DNA of 48,235 nucleotides. Origin: Nocardia vulneris. Its GTDB lineage: Bacteria > Actinomycetota > Actinomycetes > Mycobacteriales > Mycobacteriaceae. Below the pieces are notes generated by a model. The model was not told the DNA's origin, did no database searches, and saw only the letters and a list, made by a program, of their open reading frames with translations. The position numbers were made by a program, and so were the translations under genes. Shown here piece after piece: positions 8,727-17,828 of the stretch. Positions within the stretch are counted from its first letter, which is position 1. The number at the start of each line of letters is the position of its first letter. Location: positions 1 to 48,235 of the forward strand of contig NZ_BDCI01000006.1 of assembly GCF_001613425.1 (NCBI RefSeq), in the 5' to 3' direction.

Positions 8727-9413
8727 TCACCACGCGTCGGCGAGATCGGCATGCCGCCGGATCCACGCGTGCATGGCGATACCCGCGGCCACGCCCGCGT
8801 TGATGCTGCGCGTCGACCCGAACTGGGCGATCGAAACGGTCATGGCCGCGGCCGCTTTCGCGTCGGCCGTCACGCCGGGGCCCTCCTGCCCGAACAGCAG
8901 CAGGCAGTCCCGGGGCAGTTCGGCCGTCTCCAGCGGGATCGAACCGGGGACGTTGTCCACGGCCACCACGGTCAGCCCGGTGCGGGCCGCGTAGGCCAGC
9001 AGCTCGGCCACCGACTCGTGGTGCTCGATGTGCTGGTAGCGGTCGGTGACCATGGCGCCGCGCCGATTCCAGCGTTTGCGCCCGACGATATGCACGGCCG
9101 CGGCCGCGAAGGCGTTGGCCGTGCGCACCACCGTGCCGATGTTCGCGTCGTGCCCGAAGTTCTCGATCGCCACGTGGAACGGATGCCGGCGCCGGTCGAT
9201 ATCGGCGATGATCGCCTCGCGTGACCAGTAGCGGTAGGCGTCGACCACGTTGCGGCGGTCGCCCGCCGCCAGCAGCTCGGCGTCGAGCCGGGGATCCTGC
9301 GGCGGCGGCTCGGCGTGCTCGTCGGACCACGGCCCGACACCGTGTGGGTGCTCGCCCCATTCGGTGGGCCCGGGTGGGTCCTGCTCGGCCGCGTCCGGCA
9401 CTGCGTGATTCAC
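8727..9413 (-). CDS. SpoU/TrmH-family RNA 2'-O-methyltransferase
   Basis: A 228-residue SPOUT methyltransferase. All three knot motifs are present: NIGTVVRTANAF with catalytic-type Asn and Arg, LLLFGQEGPGV, and IAQFGSTRSINAGVAAGIAM. The N-terminal 50 residues are acidic and Pro-rich with no clear domain. It should transfer a methyl group from S-adenosylmethionine to a ribose 2'-OH of tRNA or rRNA; the target nucleotide cannot be told from sequence. It matches the genomic setting of Rv0380c. It starts at GTG 9413. Confidence 0.9.
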   Translation of the reverse strand: MNHAVPDAAEQDPPGPTEWGEHPHGVGPWSDEHAEPPPQDPRLDAELLAAGDRRNVVDAYRYWSREAIIADIDRRRHPFHVAIENFGHDANIGTVVRTANAFAAAAVHIVGRKRWNRRGAMVTDRYQHIEHHESVAELLAYAARTGLTVVAVDNVPGSIPLETAELPRDCLLLFGQEGPGVTADAKAAAAMTVSIAQFGSTRSINAGVAAGIAMHAWIRRHADLADAW

Positions 9414-9456
9414 TCCGCCGATGCTAATTCCGGGGCCGAACCGCGAAACGCCCGGC

Positions 9457-9795
9457 TCAGTAGCTGGTGCTCGACCCCGCCCAGACGCCGAGCAGGCCCA
9501 GCACCACGAACAGCACGACGAACAGGATGCCGAGAATGATCAGCACCGAGGAGATGATGCCGCAGACATAACCGACCATGACGTTGGATCGGCCGCCCAT
9601 CGCACCGCCGGAGGCATCGATCTCGTTGAGCGCCCGCTTGCCCATCACCCAGGCCACCGGGCCGAGGATCTGGCAGAAGACCAGACCGAGAATGCCGAGG
9701 ATCAGGATCGTGGTGGCCTGCGGATGATCCGGCGGCGGTCCGTAGGCCCCGTAGGCTGGATAGCCGTATGGCGGCTGCTGCGGCGGGTAGCTCAT
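9457..9795 (-). CDS. DUF4190-type small membrane protein
   Basis: A 112-residue protein with a Pro/Tyr/Gly-rich cytoplasmic N-terminus (PPQQPPYGYPAYGAYGPPP) and two hydrophobic segments (about 27-50 and 75-103) around a short loop with GKRALNEID. This matches the DUF4190 family of Actinobacteria, whose function is unknown. It starts at ATG 9795 and is divergent from the sensor kinase gene. Confidence 0.8.
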   Translation of the reverse strand: MSYPPQQPPYGYPAYGAYGPPPDHPQATTILILGILGLVFCQILGPVAWVMGKRALNEIDASGGAMGGRSNVMVGYVCGIISSVLIILGILFVVLFVVLGLLGVWAGSSTSY

Positions 9796-9886
9796 CAGCA
9801 GGATGGTAGTGGGTGTAGCTGGCTACACCACACATCCGGCGGACAGCTCCATCGAATCGCGACGCCGCGCCGACAACCATGGAGCC

Positions 9887-11260
9887 ATGACCGAGACACA
9901 CGCCGAACCCACGCTGGTGCTCGACCCGATGACCGGTAAAACCCGGTCGACGGCCGAGCAGGCGCTTCGTGCCGTCCTGCGCGCGCCGTTCCAGGCGCGA
10001 TTCTGGAAAGAACTCGTCTACGTCTTCACCGCGTTCGTGCTCGGCTGCATCGCCGTGGCCTATCTGTACGCGGGGTGGGGCGGCGGGTTGCTGATCTCCT
10101 TCACGATCATCGGCCTGCCCATTCTCGCGCTGGTCCTGCTCGGCGGGCGTTTCTGGGGCCGGATCTACCGGGCGCTGGTCAAGGACCTGCTCGGCACGCC
10201 GCTGCCGCCGCCGACGACGTTCGCGCCGACGCCGGGCCTGGTCGGCTTCCTCAAGAGCGCGTTCACCGATCTGGCCAGTTGGCGGGCCACGCTGTTCCTC
10301 ATCGCGCAGGCGGTACTCGGCGTCGTGGTCGGCTATCTCGCGCTCATCGTGGTCGCGATGACGGTGTTCGTCGCGGTCTCGCCGATCCTGTGGGTGCTCT
10401 TCGATCCGATCAACGTCGATGCCGATGGCGTGGAACATCATTCGTTCGCCCAGTTCGGCGATTTCTACATCGACACCTGGCCGCGCGTGCTCGGCTTCGC
10501 CGCCCTCGGTGTCCTCGGCTGCTTCGCGCTGCCCTGGCTGCTGCGCGCGCTCTGCTGGCTGCACCGGCTGCTGGCCATGGCCTTGTTGAGCGCGACCGCC
10601 CGCGATCGGCGGATCACCGAACTGCAGCAGGGCAGGCAGGCCGCGGTCGACGATTCCACCGCCACCCTGCGCCGGCTCGAGCGCGACCTGCACGACGGCA
10701 CCCAGGCCCGGCTGGTCACCATCGCCATGGCGCTCGGCCGGGCCGAGGACCGGCTCGAGGCCGGCGGCGATCCGCGTGATCTGATCGCCGACGCGCACGC
10801 CTCGTCCAAAGAGGCGCTGACCGAGCTGCGCGAGCTGGTGCGCGGAATCCATCCGCCCGCACTGGAACTCGGCCTCGGACCGGCGCTGGAAACGCTGACC
10901 GCGCGCTGCTCGGTGCCGACCGAACTGCGGGTACACCTGCCCGAGCGGCCCAACCCGGCGGTCGAGGCGATCGCCTACTTCTCCGTCGCGGAGCTGCTCA
11001 CCAACGTGGTCCGGCACGCCGCGGCGACCCACGCCTGGGTGTCGGTGCTGCCGAGCGACGCGCACACCATCGCGATCACCGTGCGGGACAACGGCATCGG
11101 CGGCGTCCTGCAACCGGCCGAAGGCCAACTCGCCGCGGGCAGTGGGCTTTCCGGGCTGGCCGCGCGGGCGCGCACCGTCGACGGGTCGCTGACCGTGCAG
11201 AGCCCCACCGGCGGCCCGACCGTGATCACGATCCTGCTCCCGAAGGAAGGCTCACGATGA
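9887..11260 (+). CDS. NarL-type sensor histidine kinase
   Basis: A 457-residue membrane kinase. The N-terminal half has four to five hydrophobic segments (about 45-210) of the actinobacterial sensor domain seen in DesK-like kinases. It is followed by a HisKA_3 dimerisation helix, ERDLHDGTQ, with phospho-acceptor H269, and a HATPase domain with N, G1 (DNGIGG) and G2 (GSGLSGL) boxes. I prefer ATG 9887 to the longer reading from 9803 because MTETHAEPT starts the conserved part. Its last four bases overlap the response regulator start (ATGA), so the pair is translationally coupled. The signal is unknown. Confidence 0.92.
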   Translation: MTETHAEPTLVLDPMTGKTRSTAEQALRAVLRAPFQARFWKELVYVFTAFVLGCIAVAYLYAGWGGGLLISFTIIGLPILALVLLGGRFWGRIYRALVKDLLGTPLPPPTTFAPTPGLVGFLKSAFTDLASWRATLFLIAQAVLGVVVGYLALIVVAMTVFVAVSPILWVLFDPINVDADGVEHHSFAQFGDFYIDTWPRVLGFAALGVLGCFALPWLLRALCWLHRLLAMALLSATARDRRITELQQGRQAAVDDSTATLRRLERDLHDGTQARLVTIAMALGRAEDRLEAGGDPRDLIADAHASSKEALTELRELVRGIHPPALELGLGPALETLTARCSVPTELRVHLPERPNPAVEAIAYFSVAELLTNVVRHAAATHAWVSVLPSDAHTIAITVRDNGIGGVLQPAEGQLAAGSGLSGLAARARTVDGSLTVQSPTGGPTVITILLPKEGSR

Positions 11261-11910
11261 CCGAGTCACTGCGCATCGTGATCGCCGAGGACAGCGCGAT
11301 CCTGCGCGACGGACTCGCCGGACTGCTGACCGAACGCGGCCACCAGGTGGTCGCGATGGTCGGCGACGCGACGACGTTGAGCGATGTGGTCGGTACGCAC
11401 AATCCCGACGTCGCCGTGGTGGACGTGCGGATGCCGCCCAGCTTCACCGACGAGGGCCTGCTCGCCGCGATCGAGCTGCGGCGCAAATATCCGATGACCG
11501 GGGTGCTCGTCTTCTCCCAGTGGGTCGAAACCCGCTACGCCACCGAGCTGCTGGCCGGCGGCGCGAGCGGCGTCGGCTATCTGCTCAAGGACCGGGTCGC
11601 CGATGTCCGCGATTTCGTCGACGCCCTGCACCGCGTCGCCACCGGCGGCACCGCACTCGACCCAGAGGTGGTGAGCCAACTGATGGGCGCCTCCAAACAG
11701 CAGGACTCGCTGACCCGCCTGACGCCGCGCGAACGCGAGGTGCTCGAACTGATGGCGCAGGGCCTGTCCAACAACGCCATCGCGACCAGCCTCACCGTCA
11801 CCGAACGTGCGGTGGAAAAGCACATCGGCAACATCTTCACCAAACTCGATCTGCCGCCCTCGGACACCCACCACCGCCGCGTGCTCGCGGTACTGCGCCT
11901 CAAGGGCTGA
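11257..11910 (+). CDS. LuxR/NarL-family response regulator
   Basis: A 217-residue regulator with a receiver domain (about 5-120; acidic E11/D12, phosphorylation site D56, conserved Lys in YLLKDR) and a C-terminal LuxR-type helix-turn-helix (about 148-210; LTPREREVLELMAQG, then VTERAVEKHIGNIFTKL). It overlaps the kinase gene by four bases and is surely its partner. Targets are unknown; the small membrane gene about 95 bp downstream is a candidate. Confidence 0.93.
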   Translation: MTESLRIVIAEDSAILRDGLAGLLTERGHQVVAMVGDATTLSDVVGTHNPDVAVVDVRMPPSFTDEGLLAAIELRRKYPMTGVLVFSQWVETRYATELLAGGASGVGYLLKDRVADVRDFVDALHRVATGGTALDPEVVSQLMGASKQQDSLTRLTPREREVLELMAQGLSNNAIATSLTVTERAVEKHIGNIFTKLDLPPSDTHHRRVLAVLRLKG

Positions 11911-12005
11911 CCCCCTACCGTCACCGCCCTATCGACCCCGATCCGCGCATGTCAGCGCCACTGCGGGCCTATCCTGGAAGCCGGACAGTCGGGGTGGAGG
12001 CTGGT

Positions 12006-12452
12006 ATGGACCACGGGCGGATCCTGCGCACGGTGCTCGGAGTCACCGCCGGCTACCTCGTGCTGCTCGGCCTGTGGCTCGGGTGGCTGGTCCACCACAC
12101 GCCGCCGGGCACGCTGCCGTACCAGATCGTCGCGCTGGTCGGGCTTTTCGGCACCTGCCTCGGCATCGGGATGATGCTGGCGGCCCGGCCGTCCAAGGCG
12201 GATCGGCGACTCTGGCGGCACGGACTGGAGGGCTGGGCGACCGTGCACGGCGTGCATCCGTTGCGGCCCACCGATCATCACAGCGAACTCACCGAACTGG
12301 ACCTGGAACTCACCGTGCCCGGATCCGAAACCTACCGGGGCACCATAGTTTTCGACGTCACCCCGGCGGACAAGCCGAAACTCGCGGTCGGCGAGACCAT
12401 TTCGATCCGGGTCGACCCGGCCAACCGGGATCGGATCATCGTCGTGCTGTGA
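12006..12452 (+). CDS. Small membrane protein, two transmembrane segments
   Basis: A 148-residue protein. ATG 12006 has GGAGG five bases upstream, which fixes the start. Two hydrophobic helices (about 7-30 and 37-58) precede a soluble beta-rich tail of about 85 residues with TIVFDVTPADKPKLAVGETI and a closing VDPANRDRIIVVL. That tail resembles the OB/DUF3592-like domains of small actinobacterial membrane proteins. No specific function is recognised. Confidence 0.75.
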   Translation: MDHGRILRTVLGVTAGYLVLLGLWLGWLVHHTPPGTLPYQIVALVGLFGTCLGIGMMLAARPSKADRRLWRHGLEGWATVHGVHPLRPTDHHSELTELDLELTVPGSETYRGTIVFDVTPADKPKLAVGETISIRVDPANRDRIIVVL

Positions 12453-12461
12453 GCCGGTGGT

Positions 12462-13145
12462 TCAGGCGTGCGCGTCCGGATCGGCGAGCAGGAACTGGGC
12501 GGCGGCATAGGTGGTGAGGATGACGCCCTCGGTGACCCGGCGACTGCACTCGCCGCGCGCGAACAGCTTGCGCGCCACGATGAGTCCGTCGGAGACGGTG
12601 AACAGCAGCGCGCCGAGCGCCAGCCTGCTGCGCGGATCGGCATTGGGGATGTTCACGCCCGCAATGTTTTTCGCGTCGCGCGCCAGGGCCGGATCGGAGG
12701 CGAGCACGCCCGCGGTGCCCAGCGTCGCGCCGTAGGCGGTGAGCGGCAGCGCCACGGCGGGCGCCTTGGCCCGCAACAACGCGGCCGCGCCGAGCCAGGC
12801 CGCCAACCGTGGCCCGGCGATGGCGGCCCGCGGCCGGGCGCCCTTACGCAACCACAGCGCGGTGTATCCGGCCTGCATCACCGCGAACGAGGACGCCCCG
12901 GCGATCAGGCGCCGGTCGTCGTCCGGGTCGATGAGCAGGATGTCGCCCAGTGTCGCGGCGCCGAGCGCACCGAGCAGGACGGTGCGATCGGTCTTGTCGA
13001 GCGCCGCGTCGCTGGTGGCGACGTCTGCCGCCAGCAGCGGCATCAGCAGCGGCTTCGCGAGCCACTGTGCCCGCTCGCGGCCGGTCACCGCGCCGTAGAC
13101 GGTGACCGCGGCCGCGGCCAGGAACCCGGCCCGGAACTTTCGCAT
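12462..13145 (-). CDS. YhhN/lysoplasmalogenase family membrane protein
   Basis: A 227-residue polytopic protein with the YhhN landmarks: KPLLMPLLA near the start, TLGDILLIDPDDD, and FTVSDGLIVARKLF near the end, spread over seven or eight hydrophobic segments. The family includes vertebrate TMEM86 lysoplasmalogenases, which cleave the vinyl-ether bond of lysoplasmalogens. Bacterial members are mostly untested, so the activity is inferred. It starts four bases after the stop of the FabH-like gene and is probably co-transcribed with it. Confidence 0.85.
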   Translation of the reverse strand: MRKFRAGFLAAAAVTVYGAVTGRERAQWLAKPLLMPLLAADVATSDAALDKTDRTVLLGALGAATLGDILLIDPDDDRRLIAGASSFAVMQAGYTALWLRKGARPRAAIAGPRLAAWLGAAALLRAKAPAVALPLTAYGATLGTAGVLASDPALARDAKNIAGVNIPNADPRSRLALGALLFTVSDGLIVARKLFARGECSRRVTEGVILTTYAAAQFLLADPDAHA

Positions 13146-13149
13146 CGGC

Positions 13150-14208
13150 TCAGAAGCTCGGCTCGACCGGCTTCGGCGGCAGGGTGACGACCTGCCCCGC
13201 GTAGCTCAATCCGGCGCCGAACCCGAGCAGCAGCGCCAGCTGACCGCCCTTCGCTTTGCCGGTGACCAGCATCTCCTCCATGGCCAGCGGGATGGACGCG
13301 GCCGAGGTGTTGCCGGTGTTCTCGATGTCGTTGGCCATCGGGATATCGTCGGCCAAGCCCAGGTTCTTCTTCATCAACTCGTTGATCCGCGCGTTGGCCT
13401 GGTGCGGGATGAACACCTCGATGTCCTCCTTGGCCACCCCGGACACCTCCAGCGCGGTGGACAGCGCGCGCGGCAAAGTGACGGCGGCCCAACGGAATAC
13501 GCGCGGGCCCTCCATCCGCAGCGACATCCGGCCGATCGGCTCGACCGCCGGATCGGTGCCCTGCATCGCCTGCGCCTTCTCCATGTAGTCGAGGAAGTTC
13601 ACGTCCTGGGCGATCGCGGCGGCGTTCTCGCCGTCGCTGCCCCACACGGTCGGCGAGATGCCGTTCTCCTCGCTCGGCCCGATCACCACCGCGCCCGCGC
13701 CGTCACCGAAGATCATCGCGGTGCCGCGGTCGGTGGGGTCGAGCCCGACCGTCATGGTCTCGGCGCCGATCAGCAGCACGTAGTCGGCCGAGCCGGCCCG
13801 GATCAGGTCGGCCGCGACGCCGAGTCCGTAGCCGAAACCGCCGCAGCCGGAGGTCAGGTCGAAGGCCGGGATGCCGTTGATCCCCAGGTCGTGCGCGATG
13901 GACGGGGCGCCGTGCGGGGTGAGCATGAGCCAGCTCGACGTCGCGAGAATCAGCGCGCCGATCTTCGAGCGGTCGATTCCGCTGTTCACCAGCGCGCGTT
14001 CGCCCGCCGCGGCCGCGATCGACCGCAGCGTCTCGTCACCGCTGATCCAGCGGCGGTTGCGAATGCCGGTGCGGTCGTAGATCCACTCAGGATTGGAGTC
14101 CAGCACCTCGCACACGTCGGCGTTGCTGACGATGCGCTCCGGCCGATAGGCGCCGATACCGAGCATCGCAACGTTGTCGCGATTCTTGTTGATTGCAATG
14201 CTCACCAC
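13150..14208 (-). CDS. Beta-ketoacyl-ACP synthase III family protein (FabH-like)
   Basis: A 352-residue thiolase-fold condensing enzyme. The catalytic triad is present: C122 in SGCGGFGYG, H269 in PHQANARI and N300 in ENTGNTSAAS. FabH enzymes join a starter acyl-CoA to malonyl-ACP to begin chain elongation. The Gly after the active Cys, where many FabH proteins have Ser or Ala, and the neighbouring SDR and YhhN genes leave room for a specialised acyl substrate. It starts at GTG 14208 and lies 44 bp after pyrE in the same direction. Confidence 0.88.
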   Translation of the reverse strand: MVSIAINKNRDNVAMLGIGAYRPERIVSNADVCEVLDSNPEWIYDRTGIRNRRWISGDETLRSIAAAAGERALVNSGIDRSKIGALILATSSWLMLTPHGAPSIAHDLGINGIPAFDLTSGCGGFGYGLGVAADLIRAGSADYVLLIGAETMTVGLDPTDRGTAMIFGDGAGAVVIGPSEENGISPTVWGSDGENAAAIAQDVNFLDYMEKAQAMQGTDPAVEPIGRMSLRMEGPRVFRWAAVTLPRALSTALEVSGVAKEDIEVFIPHQANARINELMKKNLGLADDIPMANDIENTGNTSAASIPLAMEEMLVTGKAKGGQLALLLGFGAGLSYAGQVVTLPPKPVEPSF

Positions 14209-14252
14209 TGACGATGACCCTTCACCCTTGCAGAACTAGACCGCTGTCCAGG

Positions 14253-14834
14253 CTAGCTCAGCGCCAGATCCTTCAAACCGAGGATGGAGCGGTACTCCAG
14301 GCCCTCGGCGGCGATCACCTGATCAGCCCCGGTTTCCCGGTCCACCACGGTCGCGACGCCGACCACCGTCGCGCCCGCGTCGCGCAGCGCGCGCACGGCC
14401 GTGAGCGGGGAGTTTCCGGTGGTCGTGGTGTCCTCGACGACCAGCACCCGCTTGCCGACGATGTCGGGGCCCTCGATCTGGCGCTGCATGCCGTGCGCCT
14501 TGGCGGCCTTGCGCACCACGAACGCGTCGATCGGCCGGCCCGGCGCGTGCATGACCGCGAACGCGACCGGGTCGGCGCCCATGGTCAGGCCACCGACGGC
14601 GTCGAAGTCCCAGTCGGCGACCAGTTCGCGTAGCAGCTTGCCGATCAGCGGTCCCGCATCGTGGTGCAGCGTCGCCCGGCGCAGGTCGACGTAATAGTCG
14701 GCCTCCTTGCCCGACGACAGGGTGACCCTGCCGTGCACCACGGCCAGCTCGCGCACCAGCGCGGCCAATCTATCTCGGTCGGAACCGGCGGGGGTGCCCA
14801 GCGCCGACTCGTTGGTGGTTGCCTCGTCGATCAT
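14253..14834 (-). CDS. pyrE: Orotate phosphoribosyltransferase
   Basis: A 193-residue type I phosphoribosyltransferase that converts orotate and PRPP to OMP in UMP synthesis. The PRPP-binding motif VLVVEDTTTTGNS (130-142) and the upstream FVVRK-AKAHG loop are intact. The gene sits away from a pyr operon, two bases after an SDR gene and downstream of an Rv0383c-like gene, matching the Rv0382c setting as I recall it. Confidence 0.94.
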   Translation of the reverse strand: MIDEATTNESALGTPAGSDRDRLAALVRELAVVHGRVTLSSGKEADYYVDLRRATLHHDAGPLIGKLLRELVADWDFDAVGGLTMGADPVAFAVMHAPGRPIDAFVVRKAAKAHGMQRQIEGPDIVGKRVLVVEDTTTTGNSPLTAVRALRDAGATVVGVATVVDRETGADQVIAAEGLEYRSILGLKDLALS

Positions 14835-14836
14835 TC

Positions 14837-15649
14837 CTAAGTCCTTCCGCGTGCGTTGAACAAGCCGCGATTCAGTCGGGCCGCCAGGTTTCGCGGGATC
14901 ATTCCGGCGACGGTGGTGAGCGCTTTGTACTGCATGCCGGGCACACTCAGTACCCGGCCTTTCTCCAGATCACGCAGGGAACCGGCAACCACCTGGTCGA
15001 CGCTGAGCCACCAGGCTTTCGGCAGCGACGACTTATCGATGCCGGCTCGCTCGTGGAATTCGGTGCGCACGAATCCCGGGCACAGGGCCTGGACCCGGAC
15101 ACCCGTTCCGGCCAGTCCACCTGCCAACCCTTCCGTGAAGGATACGACGTAGGCCTTGGCCGCCGAATACGTCGATCCACGTCCGGGGATCACCCCGGCC
15201 ACACTGGCCAGATTGATCACCGAGCCGTTCGCCGCCGCGATCATCGCGGGCAACGCGGCCCGGGTGAATTGCACCACCGCGGTGATGTTGACGTCCACCT
15301 CGGCCTGCACTTGTGCGGGCGGGAGCGCCCAAAAAGGCTCGGCATGCGCGAATGCGGCGTTGTTGACCAGGAATTCGACGCCGGCCCGCAATCTGGCCGC
15401 CACCCGCTCGCGGGCCGCCGGACTGGTCAGATCGGTGACGAGCACCTCGCACCGGGTGCCGAACCGGTGCTGCAGCGCGTTGGCGAGGGTCACCAGGCGC
15501 TGTTCGTCCCGGGCGACGAGCACCAGGTCGTAGCCGAGCGAGGCCAGGCGCATCGCGTAGCCGTGCCCGATACCCGAGGTGGGTCCGGTGATCAACGCCA
15601 CGGGCCTGCTCGCGCCGGGCAGGCGCGGCGGCACGGGGTGTTCGGTCAT
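14837..15649 (-). CDS. Short-chain dehydrogenase/reductase
   Basis: A 270-residue classical SDR. Visible are the TGPTSGIG cofactor loop (21-28), NNAA (96-99) and the catalytic S149, Y161 and K165 in YSAAK. The cofactor is probably NADP(H), judged by an Arg shortly after the second strand (VARDEQR). I take ATG 15649; an open frame continues upstream to 16204, but that part is antisense-type Thr/Arg sequence over the neighbouring gene. It lies two bases before pyrE. The substrate is unknown; many mycobacterial homologues act on lipids. Confidence 0.9.
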   Translation of the reverse strand: MTEHPVPPRLPGASRPVALITGPTSGIGHGYAMRLASLGYDLVLVARDEQRLVTLANALQHRFGTRCEVLVTDLTSPAARERVAARLRAGVEFLVNNAAFAHAEPFWALPPAQVQAEVDVNITAVVQFTRAALPAMIAAANGSVINLASVAGVIPGRGSTYSAAKAYVVSFTEGLAGGLAGTGVRVQALCPGFVRTEFHERAGIDKSSLPKAWWLSVDQVVAGSLRDLEKGRVLSVPGMQYKALTTVAGMIPRNLAARLNRGLFNARGRT

Positions 15650-15695
15650 CGGCGCTCGGTCGGTCGGACGGCGGTCACCCTGCCGACACGGCCGG

Positions 15696-16832
15696 TCACT
15701 GCGGCACAGGTCCCTGATACGGACGGAACCCGGGGTGGAACGGCCCACCCGGCGGTTCGGCCGCACGATCGTCCTCGCGCGGAGCCTGGCGGCGGTCGGG
15801 CTGCTCGTCGGCCCAGTCGTCGTCCGCGCGCTCGTCGCGCGGTGCGGGCGACCAGGTATCGCGCGGTGCGGGCGACCAGTCGTCGGCCGCCTCGGGCTCC
15901 TCACGCACGCGCGGCTCTTCCCGGACCCGCGGCTCTTCGCGGACCCGGGCGCGCGCGTCGGGCACGACGGCGAGTGAGGGGCGGCGCGGCGGTTCCGGCT
16001 CGTTCGGCGTGGACAGCGGGGCGCGCTCGTCGAAGTCCCCGTCGTAGTCCTGCTCGACGAAAGGCGGCTCGTCGTAGTCCTCGTCCTTGCGCAGCCGCGG
16101 CGGCTGCACGCGGCCGGCGCCCACCGGCCCGTCGAGTTCGTCCTCGTCGAGTTCCTCGTCGCGGGCCCGGCCGCGCGGCCGCGGCCGGCCGGGGTCGTGA
16201 TCACCGCTGTCGAAGCGCGGTTCGCTGACCGGCGGCAGCACGTGCAGCAGCCCGGACAGGCGCAGCACCGCGTCGATCGAGGTCTCCCATTCGCGCGAGG
16301 AGGTGCCCACCGACAGCATGCCCAGCGTCCAGTTGCCTTCGCTCCACAGCATCTGCACGGTGTCGGGCAGCGTCTCGATGAACGCGACCATCCGCTGATC
16401 GACTGCGTGCCTGGCGATTTCCGGGTTGGTCGCGAAGACCACCCGGTCGCCGATCGCGCCGAGCAGTTCGAGGTCGGCGTCCTTGGGCGGCGAGGCCGTC
16501 TTGAGCCGCATGTCCACGTCGATGTCCGAACCGATCTGGCGCCGCACCGCGATCAGCGTCGCGGCGTCCTCCAGATCGAAGAGCACGAACTTCTCGCCCT
16601 TGCGAATACCGGACACCACGTCCACCGCGGACAGGTAACCCAGTTTCGCCAGCGCACCGCGCCGCCAGGTCGAAGGGAGCGCCGGCTCCACCGACACATA
16701 CGTGTAGCCCTGGGATTTCGCCCAGACCTGCCGCGCGTGACCGGTCCGCTGCCGCTGGATCCGATCGAAATACAGCAGCACGATCGCACCCACGAGTGCG
16801 ATCGCCGCCAAGCCGAACCACATTGCCGTCAT
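15696..16832 (-). CDS. Rv0383c-like membrane-anchored protein with acidic/Pro-rich tail
   Basis: A 378-residue protein with one N-terminal membrane helix (about 3-21), then a conserved globular region of about 190 residues (WAKSQGYTYVSVEPALPSTW, FVLFDLEDAATL, NWTLGMLSVGTSS), then a disordered charged tail (about 215-378) with REEPRV repeats and SPAPRD repeats. Position upstream of pyrE matches mycobacterial Rv0383c, a conserved protein of unknown function. Topology, inferred from the short N-terminus, leaves most of the protein on one side of the membrane; which side is unclear. Confidence 0.78.
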   Translation of the reverse strand: MTAMWFGLAAIALVGAIVLLYFDRIQRQRTGHARQVWAKSQGYTYVSVEPALPSTWRRGALAKLGYLSAVDVVSGIRKGEKFVLFDLEDAATLIAVRRQIGSDIDVDMRLKTASPPKDADLELLGAIGDRVVFATNPEIARHAVDQRMVAFIETLPDTVQMLWSEGNWTLGMLSVGTSSREWETSIDAVLRLSGLLHVLPPVSEPRFDSGDHDPGRPRPRGRARDEELDEDELDGPVGAGRVQPPRLRKDEDYDEPPFVEQDYDGDFDERAPLSTPNEPEPPRRPSLAVVPDARARVREEPRVREEPRVREEPEAADDWSPAPRDTWSPAPRDERADDDWADEQPDRRQAPREDDRAAEPPGGPFHPGFRPYQGPVPQ

Positions 16833-16908
16833 CGCCGTCCAGCCTAATGGAAGCGGCCGGAGGCGGTCTGTTCTCGGCCGCGCGCCGAGCGTGTGAAAGC
16901 GAGCCGGT

Positions 16909-17706
16909 TCATCTCGGGCCTCCGGGAAGCGACGTGCTGATGATGACCTTGGCGTGGATCGTCCCGTCGGCGCCCTTGTCGCCCTGGATCAGGACGATAT
17001 CGCCTTTGGGCAGGTCGGCGACCTTGGTGCCGGACACCGAGATCACCTGGGTGTTGGCATCGGTGCGCACGGTGACCGTGGCGTTGGTCAGCGTGCTGAC
17101 GGTGAGGGTGCCGCCGTCGTTGGCGGTGATGGTGCCCATGGTGGTGCCGAGCGCATCGATGCCGGGCAGCCCGGGCAGGCTCGGCAGCACAGTCGGGTTG
17201 GGCTGACCGGTACGCGGCGTGACCGGCGTCCGGTTGGCGGTCGGCAGGGCCGAGGTGTTCGCGGCCGTGGACGAATCGGAGTCCTTGCCGCTCAGCACCA
17301 CACCCGCGACCACACCGGCGACACCGACCAGCAGCACGACCGCGAGACCCAGCGCGATCCACAAACCGGTGTTGCGCTTCGGCGGCTCCGGCGGCATGCC
17401 GAGACCGGGCGGGACCGGACCGCCCGGTGGCGCGTCCACCGGCGCGGCGGCCCACTGGTTTCCGTAGGTGCTCTCGTAGCCACCCCACTGGTTGTCGGCG
17501 GGCGGGAATTCGCGGGTCGCGTTCGGTGGGGGCGGTGACCACGGCTCGAACTGCTCGGTCGCCGGATACGCCGAGGGCGCGCCGGACCCGTACGCCTCGG
17601 AATACTCCGTGGTGTGCAGCGGCTGCTCGAACCCGGACTTGCCCGCCAGGTGCTCGGTCGGCGCATCCTCCGGCCGCTGTCCCCACGGATCGTTCGGGTT
17701 GGTCAT
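16909..17706 (-). CDS. DUF5666-like membrane protein with disordered N-terminus
   Basis: A 265-residue protein: residues 1-120 are Pro/Glu/Tyr-rich and cytoplasmic, a single membrane helix spans about 125-147 (LWIALGLAVVLLVGVAGVVAG), and a C-terminal extracytoplasmic beta-domain (about 180-262) has the DUF5666 pattern GTTMGTITANDGGTLTV, DANTQVIS, GDIVLIQG and IHAKVI. The Nocardia/Mycobacterium family has no known function. It may be first in the minus-strand run of genes that continues to pyrE. Confidence 0.78.
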   Translation of the reverse strand: MTNPNDPWGQRPEDAPTEHLAGKSGFEQPLHTTEYSEAYGSGAPSAYPATEQFEPWSPPPPNATREFPPADNQWGGYESTYGNQWAAAPVDAPPGGPVPPGLGMPPEPPKRNTGLWIALGLAVVLLVGVAGVVAGVVLSGKDSDSSTAANTSALPTANRTPVTPRTGQPNPTVLPSLPGLPGIDALGTTMGTITANDGGTLTVSTLTNATVTVRTDANTQVISVSGTKVADLPKGDIVLIQGDKGADGTIHAKVIISTSLPGGPR

Positions 17707-17786
17707 GGACTCCAGGTTAGGCGTTGGCGGGCCCGCGCCGGGGTCATGCGCGACAGGAATTCGGACTGCGTCCGCATAACAGCGTC

Positions 17787-17822
17787 ACGGCGCCCTCGGT
17801 CCGACCGGACCGAGGGCGCCGT
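17787..17822 (-). terminator. Strong hairpin terminator after clpB
   Basis: A perfect 16-bp stem (17787-17802 with 17807-17822) closes on a 4-nt GACC loop, seven bases after the clpB stop. It has no T-run, as is common in high-GC Actinobacteria. Confidence 0.8.
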
Positions 17823-17828
17823 CGTGCC

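Noticed and set aside
9410..11128. 572-codon minus-strand frame across the DUF4190 and kinase genes
   Set aside because: The plus-strand kinase has complete motifs; the minus reading shows only His/Asp/Arg shadow composition.
15650..16204. N-terminal extension of the SDR gene
   Set aside because: The SDR fold starts at ATG 15649; upstream codons are Thr/Arg-rich antisense to the coding frame of the adjacent gene.
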